This document shows, piece after piece, positions 1-11,965 of a DNA stretch of 64,000 nucleotides. Numbering within the stretch: position 1 is the first letter of the stretch; each line of letters starts with the position of its first letter. The DNA lies in contig NC_080043.1 in NCBI RefSeq assembly GCF_012489685.1, positions 8,310,501 to 8,374,500 on the forward strand. Reading direction: 5' to 3'. This DNA is from Lotus japonicus. Lineage: Eukaryota; Streptophyta; Magnoliopsida; Fabales; Fabaceae. Below the pieces are notes generated by a model that was not told the DNA's origin, did not search any database, and saw nothing but the letters and a program-made list of their open reading frames with translations. Position numbers and translations under genes: made by a program.

Positions 1-440
1 AGCATTAAATGATGTGTTTTTTCTAATAATGCCCTTGTAGGAGCAATAGACGAGGAAAGATAAATCACATTTTAGAGGGTAGAATAGGAAAACAAGTAAT
101 TTTTTTTTTGAAAATCAATAAAATTAATTGCGCTCCTTAATATGTGTGTTTCTTATCTCTACGGACAGTTAAATAGAAACAGAGGTAGTAATAAATAACA
201 TTTATGGGGTATTTGACCTTAAAAGTTGGAAAAGTGAGAAGAAAATATTAAGTACTAGAGATTTTACTGCCAACTTAGATATTAAGAGCTAGAAAATTTT
301 ACTAGAGACTATATTTTTATTATTTTTTATAGATAAATATTATTTTACAATTAATATATATTTTATGGAAATTGTTGGTTTATTTTTTTTCTATTTTTAT
401 TACATATCTACCATTAATTGTGAAAATACCATTAATTGTA
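1..440. other. AT-rich upstream region of the first polygalacturonase gene
   Basis: No gene is supported here. The stretch is AT-rich intergenic DNA that ends in the promoter of the first polygalacturonase gene. Near 410-440 there are two ATTAATTGT-containing copies; a related ATTAATTATG block precedes the TATA box of the second polygalacturonase gene. Confidence 0.6.
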
Positions 441-450
441 AAGCAGTCTT

Positions 451-460
451 CTATTTAAAC
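451..460 (+). promoter_or_regulatory. TATA box of polygalacturonase gene 1
   Basis: CTATTTAAAC lies 107 bp before the preferred start codon. The same string with the same context (TCTTCTATTTAAACACC) lies 108 bp before the start of the paralogue downstream, so the duplication copied the core promoter too. Confidence 0.65.
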
Positions 461-557
461 ACCCAACTCCTTCACAAACACTTAAGAAAATCCTACTCTT
501 CCTAAAGAAATTCAGAAAGAAAAATTTCTTCGTTTAATGATTTCATTCTTATTAAAT

Positions 558-3500
558 ATGAAGAGCTTAATCACTGGCATTTTACTTCTTGGTTTTATTT
601 CATCCTGTGTATGCCAAAACACTATTTATAATGTGATGGACTTTGGTGCTCGTGGCAATGGCAAATTTGATGATTCACATGTATGTGTTTCTATTTTGTC
701 TTTCTGATTTTTTACTTCCTCTGAATCTTGGACGTTTTTATTCACTTTCATCTTTTACTTTTTGTTTCAATTGAAAAATGTCCTATTATTTTCATTTTAT
801 TTTCTAGTTTATAATGTTAAACCTAAAATAATAAAAAGAATGAAAGATGTTAGTTTTTAATATTTTTTATACAAATTTTATAACCAAAAAAGTTTACAAT
901 TACAATAAAACACGAAAAAGAATGAAAAATAAACAAACTAGAGTTATGATTTTTATTTAATAGAAGATTTCATAAATTATTTTACATTGTGATCTTTAAA
1001 AAAATATTTTCATTACGATTTTCTTTGGCAGGCATTTTTGAGTGCATGGCATACAACGTGTAGGACTTCAGGGACAACAACTCTAGTTATACCAGCAGGA
1101 AAAACGTTCCTTGTGACCAACACAGTTACGCTAACAGGTCCTTGCATGAGCACAAGAATTAACATTGAGGTATAGCTAATATTTAACATGGGGATTGGGG
1201 TGCTGTTAATTTTTTTTTCAAGTCATATATGATTTTATTACATTAAATTAAATTAATTATGGGGATTGAGGTACTGTTGATTTTATTGTCCCCGAATGAT
1301 AGCTCAAGTGGTAAGAGCTAGAAGACATCTGGGTTGGTGGGGAAGGTCCAATGATCAATCCCTGGAGGGTGCATTTTATCTTTCCAATGTACCAAAAAAA
1401 AAAATTAAATTAATTATGGTTGGTTAATTAGTTTAGACTAATCAGTAACATATTTGACTCATATTAATGAGCTGATAACACTAATTAAAGGGAGATTTTT
1501 TAATAAAATAAATGGATAATTTATGTAATTACTTATTGACTTAGGCTTAGTTTGGGAGTTTTTTGAGAGAGGAAAGGGGAAGGCTTTTAGGGGAATGGAA
1601 GGGAATGGGAGAAAAAAATAGAGAAAAGTTATGGAGGGTTTAAAGGAAATCAAACTCATTACTGCCTAGTGAAAAAAATCTATAATAAGGGGCGAACTTC
1701 TCATAAATCTCTATTAATTGTCCCTTCCTCCTCTCTATATCAAACTTTCAAATAAATTCTTGGAAGAAATTATTAATTAAAAAATATAATGGCATACAAT
1801 AAATAAATGTCTATCAAAAGTCAAAACTTCTGAACGCAATATAAACATATAAATGACTTTTTTGTGTTTTTCCTCCACCCTTGCAGATTCAAGGGGAAAT
1901 TGTTGCACCTTCTTTTGATGAATGGGGGCCTGCTGATAAATCCAAATGGATTTCAATTTATTATGTCAACCATCTCACAATCAATGGCGCCGGAGGGAAA
2001 ATCGATGGCTTGGGTTTTACATGGTGGGAAAGATGCAGAAATTGTTTCCGACCCAGAGTATGATAACTCATCCTTTATTTTTGTGATTGTTAATTAATTT
2101 TTTAAATTACTTTAAAACTATACTCCTACTTTCACAAGATACCTAAACAACATGTTGATTAATAGAGGAAGACATTTTGACCATCCACTCATTTAGATTT
2201 GACTGTCCACTCATTTTGTATTAGTCATTTATAACTATTAACATTATTTAAAGAAAATAAGAAATTATTTATAATTCAATTTTTTTACAAGCTACCTTTT
2301 ATATTAAAGTTTGAAATTTCTTAATAAATAAAAGATTGGAACAAACTAATCCTTTTGCGGGTGATACAGACCTTGAGTTTCCATGGTTGCAATGATCTTA
2401 CTGTAAGCCATCTGCACCTCGTTAATAGTCCTGGAGGTCACATAGCTCTAGATGGTTCCATTGGTGCAAGTTTCTCTCATATTCACATTCAAGCTCCTGC
2501 TAACAGCCCCAACACTGATGGCTTTGACATTGCTAATTCTAGAAATATCTTGATACGAAATTCCAACATAGAAGCTGGTAACCCAAATTTTCAACTCATT
2601 AAATAAAATCACAACATGTACAATTTTATCATGCACTAACTTCCTAATTAACAGGTGATGATTGTATTGCCATTAATGGTGGTACATCTTTCATCAATGT
2701 TACTCGAGTTGCTTGTGGACCAGGTCATGGGATAAGGTGTGTATCTTGTAAAGTACAGCATTACCTTTATTTTTGTTTTATTTCTTATTTTTAAAGAATT
2801 ATATAAGAAATAGTATTCAACATAAAATAATTACTTTAATTGTTTCCTACATAAATATGACGAAATGGGAAATAAAGAAATGTAAATGCAAATGATCATT
2901 TAAAAACTACGAAAATGAAACTAAAAAACATTTTGTCAATTTAAAAAGGTCCTTAGTTTCTTTGAATTTAAATTGGAGTTTATTATATTCTTATAGTCAA
3001 ATTAGAGTCAAGTGATATCTTTAATTTCTTATTTTACTTAAAAATATTGATTAAATATTTAATAAATTAAATTGCATGTGACATTCAATTGTAAAAAACT
3101 TCCTTGATTTATTATTAATATTTATATCATCGTAATTTCTTATCCTTGTGTATGATTAATCAGCATTGGCAGTCTTGGAAGAGGTGGTGCTCATGAGATC
3201 GTCGAAGAGGTTTATGTATATGACTGCATTTTCACGGGGACTTCAAATGCAGCAAGAATCAAAACAGTTTCAGTAAGTAACAAAAATATGACTGGGAAAT
3301 GGAATTGCACACTTTTGTAAATAATACTGACTACATGCATTTTCACATTCTATTTAACATTTTTTTTTGTATTATTGATTGATATTGGAAGAATAATTAC
3401 ATATATTTCGTTACGTACAAATTGATCATTTTGAATAAAAAGTATGTTGATGTTTTCAAAAATTAAAGCATGATTTTAAGAGAGTATTGGCCTTACTCTC

Positions 3501-4209
3501 TTAGTACATACCAAATTTGAGATAAAAACAAATGGGTATGTACTAAGAGCCGAATAAAAGACACAAATTTGAGATAAAAATAAAATCATAAATAGAACGG
3601 AGAATTTATGGGTGATAATATAATATGTGTGGAAATTAAAACCCAAAAAAAAAAGGATTACTTCCTTTATTATTCCTCAATTTTGATTTTAGTATATTGT
3701 AATTCTTTTGTAGGGTGGATCGGGTTATGCAAGGAAGATAACTTTCGAGAAAATAACACTTATAAGGGCCGGCAACCCAATAATTATAGACCAGCACTAC
3801 GGTCTAAATCCAACGGTACCCATTTATGATTTTAACTGCTTGGGGTTCCTGGACTCTTTTGACCCTTTGCTTGCCTGTACCTTCTCTTTATTGTTGTTAT
3901 ATTGTTGTTATATAATTCAGTTTTCTAAAAAAAATAGTTAATTATATGTTTTTATTTTGAATTTGACCTAATTTTTAGGCGGATACATCAGTGGTGGTCA
4001 GTGATGTGACATATCGTGGAATCCATGGAACTTCTACGGCTGATTTAGCTATCAAGTTAGATTGCTCCACATCGGGATGTTTCAACATTGTGTTGGATCA
4101 AATTAACATTGTCTCTGCCATACCAGGAAGAAAGACTTATGCTTCTTGCCACAATGCCCATGGTACAGTTAGATCTTCTATTCCAAGTGTCCCTTGCTTG
4201 TTGAGGTGA
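558..4209 (+). CDS. Polygalacturonase (GH28), copy 1
   Basis: Secreted pectin-degrading enzyme that hydrolyses alpha-1,4-galacturonan in the cell wall. Eight exons fit GT-AG rules: 558-680, 1032-1169, 1887-2057, 2370-2577, 2655-2736, 3164-3272, 3714-3815 and 3979-4209, giving 387 aa. All four GH28 blocks are visible: NTDGFD (exon 4), DDCIAI and GHGIS-IGSLG (exons 5-6) and RIKT (exon 6), so the catalytic Asp trio, His and Lys are present. The N-terminus is a signal peptide ([13 protein letters not shown]). An in-frame ATG at 537 would add 7 residues. I prefer 558 because it has A at -3 and because its distance from the TATA box equals that in the tandem paralogue at 8639-11161. The C-terminus is short and ends after a conserved Cys. 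No stop or frameshift was seen. Intron 2 carries a SINE. Whether it is an exo- or endo-enzyme cannot be told from motifs alone. Confidence 0.9.
1263..1404 (+). mobile_element. tRNA-derived SINE in intron 2 of polygalacturonase 1
   Basis: A pol III A-box-like string TAGCTCAAGTGG (about 1300) is followed by a B-box-like segment near 1347 and a 3' tail ATCTTTCCAATGTACC running into a short poly(A). The 15-bp direct repeat TTAAATTAATTATGG at 1248-1262 and 1405-1419 looks like the target-site duplication. The element may really start near 1289, because 1263-1285 resembles a sequence about 70 bp upstream. A degenerate relative lies on the minus strand near 8040-8160. Confidence 0.6.
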
Positions 4210-6424
4210 ATTTATACGTTACCCTCAAATACCAAAAGCTATGTATTCAAATTATAAAGAGTGTATTCAAATTATAAAGAGTGTACCATTAATAAAGGTT
4301 TGAACCCAATGAATTTTAAGTGCACTCTATCTCTCCATCTCTCAAGTGTAACATCTCGATTTTTCATCTACTTCGTCAATGCGTACAATGAATTAAAGTT
4401 GAATCTTTCTATTCGTTCATACCAAAATATTTTAAATCTCTCAATTAGTTTTATTATTTACTGTGTTCCTTAATCACTTAAGCTTTGTTCAAAGTAACCT
4501 TAATCCACATTTTACCATTTTATAAAGCTCGTCGTAATATTTAGGGCAATATATAATTCACATATCAAACAATTTTTCTATAACTCTCGGTGTTAAATCC
4601 TACACTACCTAAACTAACTTATACCAATTTTCATCTTAAGAATACATGTGTCTAAACCTTTCTTTTCCTGCAGCTGAATCATCCTTACAACTTCTTCTCC
4701 CTCTTCTCCGATGTATCATTCTCTTCTTCTCCTTCACTCTCACGCTCCTTCACTCTCATCAGTCATCACGTCCAACACACGCAACCTTTCTCTTCTTCCT
4801 CCATGGCAGCCACCACCACAGCTTTCAATTCCCTTATCCATGGTGAATTAATAATCACCTTCTCCTCTTCCTCCATGGCAGCCACCACCACACCCAAACC
4901 TCATCAAACTGTCCTCCTTCAAATCCTCTCCCTAAAACCTGTCCAAATCTCTCCAAAAACTGCAGAATCATCTTTCTGGAAACCCACAGATGAATTCTGG
5001 AAACTTTGGCATCGTTCTGGGCTGTTTTGAAACGTTTCTGGGTTCATTCTCTTCAGCTCCGCCGTGAGCTTAAAGATCCCGGCGAGCTGGCCGAAAAATC
5101 AACACCTTCAGAGGCGTTTTTCTTCTTGTTCCGACATTCTTTTGCCACGCGACAACCACCACTGTGACCTTCGTGACCAGAGGAACAAGTTCCAGTGACT
5201 CTTCGCCATCTCCGCCGTACCTACGCCGCCTCCGGTCATCTTCTCCGGCGAGTCTCCGCTGGAAAATTCATAAGCAACCCAGAAATTTTCCAGTACTTGG
5301 ACTCTATAAGTTCTCGACCTTCTAAACTCATTTCTAACCTCTTATTCATTATTTAATGATGAAAAACGTCACTTTTTCTATCCAGAACTCGTGCCTTAAT
5401 CTTTTGAAGAAAATCACTCCTTGAATGTTCTTCCCATCGAATTCCAAGGCTCTTCCATCAATTCTAACTCTTTTTTTGACTTCTGGACCTTTATAGGTGA
5501 CTAGCTTCCAGTAACAGTGAGCTTCCATGGATCAAGATAGCTTAAACCTCTGTTCTGTGAGTATTCCTGATGTTGTTTCTGGAATAAAACTAAGAAAGTT
5601 GTAGGAAGACAGTAATGGAAATTAAATCAAGGAAGTTATTCTAACTATTGAATTGAATTTAAGCCACTTTGAATTGAGAACTGATTAAGGTTGGAAGAAG
5701 ATTCAGGACTTGAGCCAAGAATAAAAGTGATGGGGAAAAATATGAAGAAATTGATTCTGAAGTTAGATTTTGAAAAAAGTTGAAAAGTGATTTTTGAGAA
5801 GTGATTTTTCAAAGAAAATGGCTTTTAGACCACTAAATAGTGAAAAATAAACACAACCTAAGAAATATGGAAGAAATTTCAGAATTAAAGTTTAGCAGAA
5901 GGATTGGTTAATCTCAAGATAATACTCTAAAAAGAAATATTATAAGGACTTGAATCATGAACATGAATTTGATAACGATGAAGAGACTTGTGACCTTGGA
6001 CAAATTGAGACATGAGAATTGATGACTGAATTATACACCTTGGACAGATTGACACATGCATGAGAACATGAAATTGATGATTGAATTATACACCTTGGAC
6101 AACATGCTTGGATTGGAGATTGAGACCTTAGCCATGAATATTCCCATGGAACTTATGATTTTGGATTGAACCATTAAGGATCATACAAGACCTTGAAACT
6201 CTTTGTCCTAATATTGGACCATTGATGACCTTATGAGACTATGAGACTTTGAGATTGTGGGACCATGAGACTCTTTGACCTAATATTGGACCATTTGATG
6301 ACCTTTTGAGATTATGAGACTTTGATGAGACTATGTGAACTCTACAAACTTGGACTTGATAAGGACTTAAAATTGATGAAGAAGACATAACAAAATGGAT
6401 TAAAGAAATTTAATTAAGACATAC

Positions 6425-6470
<46 letters not shown>

Positions 6471-7000
6471 TGCTTATATAGTTGTGTGATATATGGTGTT
6501 TTAACAGAGATGTTGGAATATTGTGTATCGTTAGTATACTAACCCCAGTTCGTGATTTTGAAAAGAGGCAAACACTAGATTCCTTAAGAATACGAGGAAC
6601 CTCCGACCCCTCATAGATATGCAGTGAAATCCAGGTTAGGGAGAAGGGATTACCTCTTGGTTGGTAGTTAGGGTTATGGTATAAGTTCTATTCAGATGCT
6701 AGCTGGTTGGTTATCTATGATTGCTTGTGTTGTGTGTTTCAATATAAATATGTACATGCCTTGATGATTGATGATATGGTTGCGAGTATGATATATGAGT
6801 ATATCTATATGTGTCATGCCTTTGTGATTGCCTAATGTGTTGTCATGATAATGATATAGTACTTGTGAGCGCGACATACGTTGAATGTATGTTTATGTTT
6901 ATGATTTTGCTAATGGCTAATGTGATATTATGATCATGATGATAATGTGTTTGCTGTAATCCATATTGGTGTTGCATTGAGTTATGCAATTGGAGATTCG
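4210..7000. repeat. Intergenic repeat-rich stretch without a supported gene
   Basis: No convincing gene. Visible structure: a 21-bp tandem duplication (ATTCAAATTATAAAGAGTGT unit) at 4244-4284; a pair of direct copies of a TCCTCCATGGCAGCCACCAC string near 4798 and 4871; a GC-richer segment at 5040-5260 with short frames only; degenerate repeats of ACCTTGGACA and GAGACTTTGA types from 5990 to 6330; and a (TA)n microsatellite at 6429-6467. It reads like the remains of a long repeat element, but I cannot name the family. Confidence 0.45.
6429..6467. repeat. (TA)n microsatellite
   Basis: About 19 uninterrupted TA dinucleotides inside the intergenic repeat region between the two polygalacturonase genes. 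Confidence 0.95.
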
Positions 7001-7018
7001 TACACCTAGGAATATGGT

Positions 7019-7150
7019 GGTGCCATGCGTAATTCTTAACTAAAGGTGAAGTTTTCGCAACGAGCACGTCACCATTGAAATACCGCACAATAAAACCAAA
7101 ACCAACTAAAACAGAAGTGGAAATGGAGGCATCAATGTTGACCTTCACAC
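7019..7150 (-). pseudogene. RNase H-like fragment of a non-LTR retroelement
   Basis: The minus strand reads VKVNIDAS, then GFGFIVRYFNGDVLVA. This is the start of the plant RVT_3-type RNase H domain seen at the end of L1-like elements and in domesticated copies. Only about 44 residues are recognisable, and the flanking reading is unrelated. The first catalytic Asp (in NIDAS) is kept, but nothing else of the domain is, so it is a dead fragment. Confidence 0.5.
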
Positions 7151-7612
7151 GCCCTAGGATCGCCCAACAAGAGGGAAGCACTCGCAATGCTGGCCGAAGT
7201 AGCAGGTTTGTGCACAACCACCAAGGATGGACGCAACACAACAACACGTTGCAACAGAATATCCAGTGCAGAAGCAGGTTTTTGGCAGAACAGCATGTTG
7301 TTTCAATCCTCCTAACAATACAACATCAGCCACGGTAAAAAATCACACATAAACTCCGACATGAAGTTAATCTAGTCTACTTTAATACCAAGACAACATC
7401 AAACAAACCAAATAGGTTGTAAAACAATTGACATTGCAAAAGTGCATGGTGTGAGGTTTCTAAGAGCAGAAAGGCAATCGACCTCTGGCTCACAACTAGT
7501 TAGATCAGATCACACCAAGAGCAAGTTCAAACAAGCACGTCAAGCGGTCTCTTTGCACCGCAATATCTCTTGTTAATTAGGAATGATATTGCTTTTATCA
7601 TGAGTTATGTCA

Positions 7613-7748
7613 TTTTATTTAACATGAAAATATACTTTAAACATTTTGCTGCTTGATTTGTTTCTCAATTAATCCTTTAATTTTATTTAACATGAAAATA
7701 TACTTTAAACATTTTGCTGCTTGATTTGTTTCTCAATTAATCCTTTAA
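7613..7748. repeat. Exact 68-bp tandem duplication
   Basis: Two adjacent copies, 7613-7680 and 7681-7748, each starting TTTTATTTAACATGAAAA. I see no difference between them. No coding content. The short frame that follows at 7721-7909 is not supported as a gene. Confidence 0.85.
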
Positions 7749-8525
7749 TTACTAATGATTGTAATGGAAAAACGTTAGAGGAAAAAAAATTAAAGGGCAG
7801 AGCTATTTGGTATGATTTAACTAACGACGAAATCAACGAAAAGATAACTCAATTGTTTGAGTTAAATCTGAAATTACAAATAAGAAGAAAAATCAGGGGA
7901 CAAAAGTGAAATGGGGATATGTATAACGGAGTCGTCCAAAATTAAAAGCATTTCTATTTTTATTATTATTTCATACTTTTAGTTTTTTTTTCATTAGATA
8001 AATTACTGGATGGTTCAATTTATCTTTCCGATGTACAAAAAAAAACATTGAAAATATAAATTGTACCATCCATAAATTGATCCTTAACCTCCCCACCAAC
8101 TTATATATCTCATAACTTTTATCACTTAAGCTATAAGTCAGTGACATTTTTTTGACGGTGGTCACATTTTTAGTTTGAAACTTTGAATTGTAAAACTATT
8201 ACCTCATTTTCATTTAGTTTTTTATTTTGAAATTTTTGTACAGTATATATACCGTAAAAATATTTTTTAACCAACTCAAGAGACAAAAATCAGCGTTGAC
8301 CATAATTACCTATGATTATCTTGCTTATACAAAAAAACCTATGATTATCTTTTTATTATGCGTTATTTCTTAGACAAAAATCAGCGTTGAGTCGTTGACC
8401 AATGGAGTAATATATTCAACGTTAAAAAACATATACGTTCAAGATTTTGCTGGTCAACATGCAATTTTCTCAATTAAAATTACTTAATTGCTATTATTAA
8501 TCTCCCATTAATTATGAGGCAAATA
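7749..8525. other. Promoter-side intergenic region of polygalacturonase 2
   Basis: No gene. It contains a degenerate SINE-like copy on the minus strand at 8040-8160. A duplicated ACAAAAATCAGCGTTGA string lies near 8284 and 8375. Three W-box cores (TTGACC near 8296 and 8396, GGTCAA near 8453) lie within 240 bp of the TATA box. Confidence 0.5.
8040..8160 (-). mobile_element. Degenerate SINE remnant
   Basis: Read on the minus strand it has TATAGCTTAAGTGATAA (A-box-like), then TTGGTGGGGAGGTTAAGGATCAAT. This parallels the SINE at 1263-1404. The 3' part is diverged and joined to an opposite-strand ATCTTTCCGATGTAC tail, so two remnants may abut here. Confidence 0.4.
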
Positions 8526-8530
8526 ATCTT

Positions 8531-8540
8531 CTATTTAAAC
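8531..8540 (+). promoter_or_regulatory. TATA box of polygalacturonase gene 2
   Basis: CTATTTAAAC, 108 bp before the start codon, in the same local context as the TATA box of the first copy at 451. Confidence 0.65.
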
Positions 8541-8638
8541 ACCTACATACACTTCTGCTCCCATCACAAATTGATACTTGCTTTTGCAAAAGGAAAGACA
8601 AAAGGATCATTTTTGTGTCATTTTCATCCTTGTTAAGC

Positions 8639-11161
8639 ATGCTGGGGCTACTAACTTGTCTATTAATACTTGGTTTTGCTTCACAATGTCTATGTGTGAG
8701 GTGGAATGATGTTGCAGGAACGTACATATCTTACAATGTGATGGATAACGGTGCTCGTGGTGATGGCATATCAGATGATTCAAAAGTGTGTTAATTTGTA
8801 TTTTGGCTTTTAATTATAATTTTAATCTATACTTTATGATCACAAGTTTTATAAGTTTTTCTTGTTAATTGAGTAATCATTAACCTGATTTTTCTATTTT
8901 GGATGGCATGGTAGGCATTTTTAAGTGCATGGCAGAAAGTCTGTGCAACCGAAGGGAGAGCAACTCTAGTTATACCACCAAGAAAGATCTTCATGGTGAC
9001 AAACCTATTCTTAGATGGTCCTTGCAAGGCAATAAGAGTTCGCATTCAGGTATATCTGTGGTAGTTTACCCAATATATGTGAAGAGAACAGAGAAATATA
9101 ATAAAAGTAATCTGTGATGTGAAGTGAAATGAGTAAAGAGAAAAATGTGTATATGAGTCTTGTTATTAAGAATCAGGATATTTTTAAAAAATTCAATTAA
9201 ACAAATTCAGTGGTAGTTTTTAACTAAAATCGGACTTTTTTTTATGGTACATTGAAAAATGGACAAGTTATTTCTATAAACAACATATAAGACCTTCTTT
9301 TGTTTTTGTTTTTTTTTTTTTAACTTCTCTCTCTTTGCAGATTAAAGGGAAATTAATTGCACCTTCTAAGAATGCATGGGGTGGTGAGAGGTCAAGTATG
9401 ATTAGGATTTCATTCGTAAATGCTCTCATAGTTGATGGCGGTGGAATAATCGATGGCTATGGTTCTACTTGGTGGAACCTACCCCAATCTCCTCGACCAG
9501 TGGTATATGATGATTCTAATCTTTATTAAAGACATTTTGATATAGATACCATGCATATCAACAAGTATCAATTGATTCAACTGTTATACCTAAATATATA
9601 TCTTGCATAACATGATTTTTCATGTTGATGATGCAGATGTTGAGTTTCCATGCTTGCAATAATCTTTTGGTTCGTGACTTGATGTTCACAAATAGTCCCG
9701 GAGCTCACATAACCGTAGATGGTTCCATCAATGCAGTATTCTCTCATGTAAACATTCAAGCTCCTGCTAATAGCCCCAACACTGACGGATTTGATATTGC
9801 TAATTCGAGAAATATCTTGATAGAAGATTCCAACATTGGAACTGGTAAACCAAATTCTAATTTCTCATAAATAAAATTACTACACGTGCAATATTATGGT
9901 TAATTTCGTTGTTTTTCCTTAATTTTCTCAGGTGATGATTGTATTGCCATCAATGGTGGTACCGCTAAAATCAATGCTACTCGACTTGTTTGTGGACCTG
10001 GCCATGGGATAAGGTATATATAAATTGATTTCAGTCCCATTTCTTATGGTTTATTTGTTTGAGAAAAATAAGAGATTCGTATCCATAATTTAATACTCTG
10101 ATTCCGATTCTATACAATGGTTTTCCTTCATTTGATAATCAACCATATATTTTATTGTAATTTTGTTATTGGCAATTTGAAGAAACCTGATGAAATTAAG
10201 AAACATGTGTGAATTTTTCAGCATTGGCAGCCTTGGCAGGAATAGAGGTCATGAGACAGTTGAAGAAATTTACGTACAGAATTGCAGCTTCATAGGGACT
10301 ACAAATGGAGCAAGAATCAAGACAGTTGAAGTGAGTAGCTAAGCTAACACAAGAGTGGCACATTATCATATCTAAAAGTTTAATAATTTTGCTAATTACA
10401 ATTGCAAAATCATACTCCTTTTAGGCGTGATATTCATATATGGGAAATGGTTATGAACAATTTTTTTTTCAGCACAATGATTCCTAGTTTTATTATATTT
10501 TTCAAAATATAATTTTTCATTAATTTATAGCACTTCTCTTTATATACAAGGGACAAAAAAAATGAATCATTTTCCCACAATTGTCTCACTTTTGGATTTT
10601 GTATACTTCAATGATTTTCAGGGTGGATCAGGTTATGCAAGAAAGATCTATTTTGAGCAAATACAACTTGTAGGCGTATACAACCCAATCATTATAGATC
10701 AACACTATGGTCCAAGGCAACCAAAGGTACCCAATGATTTATATATATAGTATGTTTGGATATACAGTGAAAAACTACGCCGAATGCAAAATCACGGTGG
10801 ACAAAAGAAACATATCTTATCTTATCCATTGTAGTTTTTTCACCGTATATCTAAATATACACTTATATTTATTGATATCCTTAATTGATGCTAATCAAAA
10901 TTATTTTTCTGAATTTGGGCAAATTACTAGGAGGATTCTGCGGTGAAAGTGAGTGATGCAAGATATCTTGGGTTTACAGGGACTTCTGCCAGTGACTTAG
11001 CTATTAACATAGATTGCTCCTCATTTGGTTGTTCCAACATTCTATTAGATCAAATTAATATTGCCCCTTCTCAAGCAGGAAAGAAGATTGGCACTACTTG
11101 CAAAAATGCCCGTGGAGCAACAGTTGGAAATGCTATAATTCCCAGTGTCTCTTGTTTATAG
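8639..11161 (+). CDS. Polygalacturonase (GH28), copy 2
   Basis: Tandem paralogue of the gene at 558-4209, with the same role in pectin cleavage. Eight exons: 8639-8785, 8915-9049, 9341-9502, 9637-9844, 9932-10013, 10222-10330, 10622-10726 and 10931-11161, giving 392 aa. Exons 4, 5, 6 and 8 have exactly the same lengths (208, 82, 109 and 231 nt) and phases as in copy 1; exons 1-3 and 7 differ by whole codons. The blocks NTDGFD, DDCIAI, GHGIS-IGSLG and RIKT are intact. The N-terminus MLGLLTCLLILGFASQCLC is a signal peptide. A roughly 10-residue insert after it (RWNDVAGTY region) is absent from copy 1. Introns are shorter than in copy 1 and lack the SINE. No disruption was seen, so both copies look functional. 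Substrate mode is unknown. Confidence 0.9.
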
Positions 11162-11965
11162 TGAATCAACTAGAGCTTGTTTTAGATTCACTTGCAGATA
11201 TTCTAGAGCTACTTAGAGTAACTTCTTAGAGAATCCCAGTGTCTCTTCCTATGTGAAAAAATTGTGTATACAAAGAACCCTCACATATGGAAATAAAAGG
11301 GTTTCATTAATCGATTTGCAACTCTGTTATGGAAAATTATCAATGTCTTGCAAAGTGTTATTGGCATCCAGAATTGCACTCATCAAATCCCAGGAACTTC
11401 TTCTTATCGTTGACTAAGTTTTTAAATTAAACACGTAAATCATGCACTGTGGAGGGTAATGAAAAACATTTTGCACGAGTAATCAAAACTTGACAATGAA
11501 GTCAATAAGAAAATAAAACAACTACATTGAAGTCCATAATGGCATCAAATATGATCATCATATATGACAGGCATCAGTCACTTTGGGAGTAGCACCATTA
11601 GAAAGATTATAAACCAAAAACTACTTCACAAAAAGCAGAAATTTTCAAGCAACATCTTCAACCGGTCCAAGACTCCAAGGATCAAATGATGTAAATTTCA
11701 CATTTTCATTATCTAAATGGCAACAAGGAATTGACCATGTAAAGAAAACATAGACAAATATTTAGAATATATCATGAGCTTTGACTGTACACTTAAATTT
11801 AAACGTGCAATAGTTTGAATTGACCTTCCAATAGTTTCTTTATACAAAAACAAATAGGTATCTTTCTACTATCCAAGACTCGCATGGATCGAGTTTTTAG
11901 TAACCAACAATCCAAGTGTGACCTTTATTCTCATATCAAGAGGCACTGAGAAAATATCCTCAGAT
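11162..11965. other. Intergenic region and 3' side of the alpha/beta-hydrolase gene
   Basis: No gene is seen. It should hold the 3' UTRs of the polygalacturonase (+) and of the hydrolase (-), which converge here. Confidence 0.5.

Noticed and set aside
1290..1365. Possible tRNA gene
   Set aside because: A- and B-box-like strings are present, but there is no cloverleaf acceptor pairing, and a poly(A) tail and target duplication point to a SINE.
4646..5030. Ser/Pro-rich frames near 4.6-5.0 kb as a small gene
   Set aside because: No homology, internal sequence duplication, and no plausible gene structure around them.
6843..7247. 134-codon minus-strand frame as an intact gene
   Set aside because: Only an internal 44-residue stretch resembles RNase H; the rest is unrelated, so it is a fragment.
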